A stretch of 64,000 nt of DNA from Lutraria lutraria (taxonomy: Eukaryota; Mollusca; Bivalvia; Venerida; Mactridae), in NCBI GenBank assembly GCA_964023205.1, contig OZ026847.1, positions 4,648,819 through 4,712,818 of the forward strand, read 5' to 3'. The notes beneath the pieces were generated by a model, which saw only the letters and a list, made by a program, of their open reading frames with translations, searched no databases and was not told the DNA's origin. The position numbers and the translations under genes were made by a program. This document shows, piece by piece, positions 62,735 through 64,000 of this stretch; the stretch's first letter is position 1, and every line of letters starts with the position of its first letter.

Positions 62735-64000
62735 AAGATAGAGGAACGTTCCCGCATGTCAATACTATAGAATAAAAAAATGAAGGAATGTTCCCCCATC
62801 ACATTTTCTGACTGTATGATAGATAAATGTTCCTGCATGTCTATACTATATGATACTGGTGGAGTATGTTCCTCCATGTCAATACTATAGAATAAAAAGA
62901 GGAATGTTCCTCCATGCCTACACCCTATGCTCAGAAGATGGAAGAATGTTCCTCCATCTCAATTTTGCAATAAATGATAGCAGACCATATTCTTAGAAGA
63001 TTGGGGAATGTTGGTTTATGTCGGTATTATACAATAAGAAGATGGAGGAATGTTCCTCCATCACAATCTTCCACCATAGGATAGAGGAATGTTCCTGCAT
63101 GTCAATACTATACAATTAAAAGATGGAGGAATGTTCCCCCATGTTAATACTATTGAATAAAGAAATGGAGGAATGTTCCCAAATCACATTTCCTGGCAGT
63201 ATGATAGATAATGTTCCTCCATGTCTATACTATATGATAAAATGACATGATGGAGGAATGTTCCTCCATGTTAATACTATAGAATAAAAATAATGGAGGA
63301 ATGTACCTCCATCACTACTTTCCACGATAGAATAGAGGAATGTTCCTCCATGTCAATACTTTAGAGCAAAAGACGGAGGAATGTTCCTATATGTCAATAC
63401 TATAGAATAAAAATAAATTGAGGAATATTCCCCCATCACAACTTTCCACCATAGGATAGAGGAATGTTTCTCCATTTCAATACTATAGAATAAAGAAATG
63501 GAGAATAATCCTCCATGTCAATACTATAGAATAAAAAGAGGGAGGAATGTTCCTCCATGTCAATACTGTAGAATAAAAAGACGGAGGAATGTTCCTCTAT
63601 GTCAATACTATAGAATAAAAAGAGGGAGGAATGTTCCTCTATGTCAATACTATAGAATAAAAAGATAGAGGAATGTTCCTCTATGTCAATACTATAGAAT
63701 AAAAAGAGGGAGGAATGTTCCTCCATGTCAATACTATAGAATAAAAATAAATTGAGGAATATTCCCCCATCACAACTTTCCACCATAGGATAGAGGAATG
63801 TTTCCCCATTTCAATACTATAGAATAAAGAAATGGAGAATGTTCCTCCATGTCAATACTGTAGAATAAAAAGATAGAGGGGAATGTTCCTCCATGTCAAT
63901 ACTATAGAATAAAAAGAGGGAGGAATATTCCTCCATCACAACTTTCCACCATAGGATAGAGGAATGTTCCTCCATGTCAATACTATACAATAAAAAGATA
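62735..64000. repeat. Minisatellite with palindromic core, runs off the window
   Basis: The unit is about 40 bp: a palindrome such as GGAGGAATGTTCCTCC, then ATGTCAATACTATAGAATAA and AAAGA. Copies differ in the core while keeping the two halves complementary in many cases (for example CTATG/ATAG variants). Alternating units end ATCACAACTTTCCACC, suggesting a higher-order arrangement. It fills the intron after module 22 exon C and continues beyond 64000. Confidence 0.9.

Noticed and set aside
63436..63786. Open frame on the - strand with repeated YSIDxEEHSS-like peptide
   Set aside because: It is the minisatellite read in one frame. The repeat comes from the 40-bp DNA unit, and other units of the same array break the frame.

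Overview
The window is animal genomic DNA, most likely from a bivalve mollusc, probably a heterodont. It is AT-rich, every coding piece is a short exon with GT/AG introns, and several interspersed repeats look like families common in bivalve genomes. The organism is an inference from exon architecture and repeat types, since no marker gene is present.

One gene on the + strand fills the window and runs off both ends. I can join 95 consecutive exons (288 to 62256) with matching intron phases, giving roughly 5,280 codons. One junction block is out of frame: a 1-base frameshift in the exon at 34057-34216, next to a 200-N assembly gap. I see no second gene on either strand.

The layout from 5' to 3' is as follows. 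(1) 288-3975: helical-repeat part of a large lipid transfer protein domain (vitellogenin/MTP/apoB type). (2) 4219-4457: one beta-rich exon. (3) 4879-8292: a long charged, helix-rich region. (4) 8910-10395: an M23/LECT2-like domain with an intact zinc-ligand pattern (HxxxD and HxH). (5) 10642-11535: an acidic Pro/Asp linker. (6) 12156-12866: a two-exon block ending in a SAP-like motif. (7) 13338 to the end: 22 tandem copies of a roughly 190-residue Cys-rich module, each built from parts A, B, C and D. The array is incomplete at its 3' end.

Each typical module carries ten Cys: six in A, three in C and one in D. A and B are separate exons in ten modules and fused in twelve. The first D part also ends in a SAP-like motif and uses the same intron phases as block 6, which points to how the array began. 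I recognise no named gene. My reading is a giant secreted lipoprotein-like or extracellular matrix-like protein whose Cys-rich module family has no name I know.

The introns hold mobile-element debris: a hAT-type MITE with a perfect 8-bp target duplication, a TTAA-flanked MITE, two pogo/Tigger-like short elements and one relative, long perfect hairpins, tRNA-derived SINEs, and a 1.1-kb interspersed repeat. Three tandem arrays are also present, one of them a minisatellite that runs off the right edge. Introns not named in the features hold nothing I recognise beyond AT-rich sequence.
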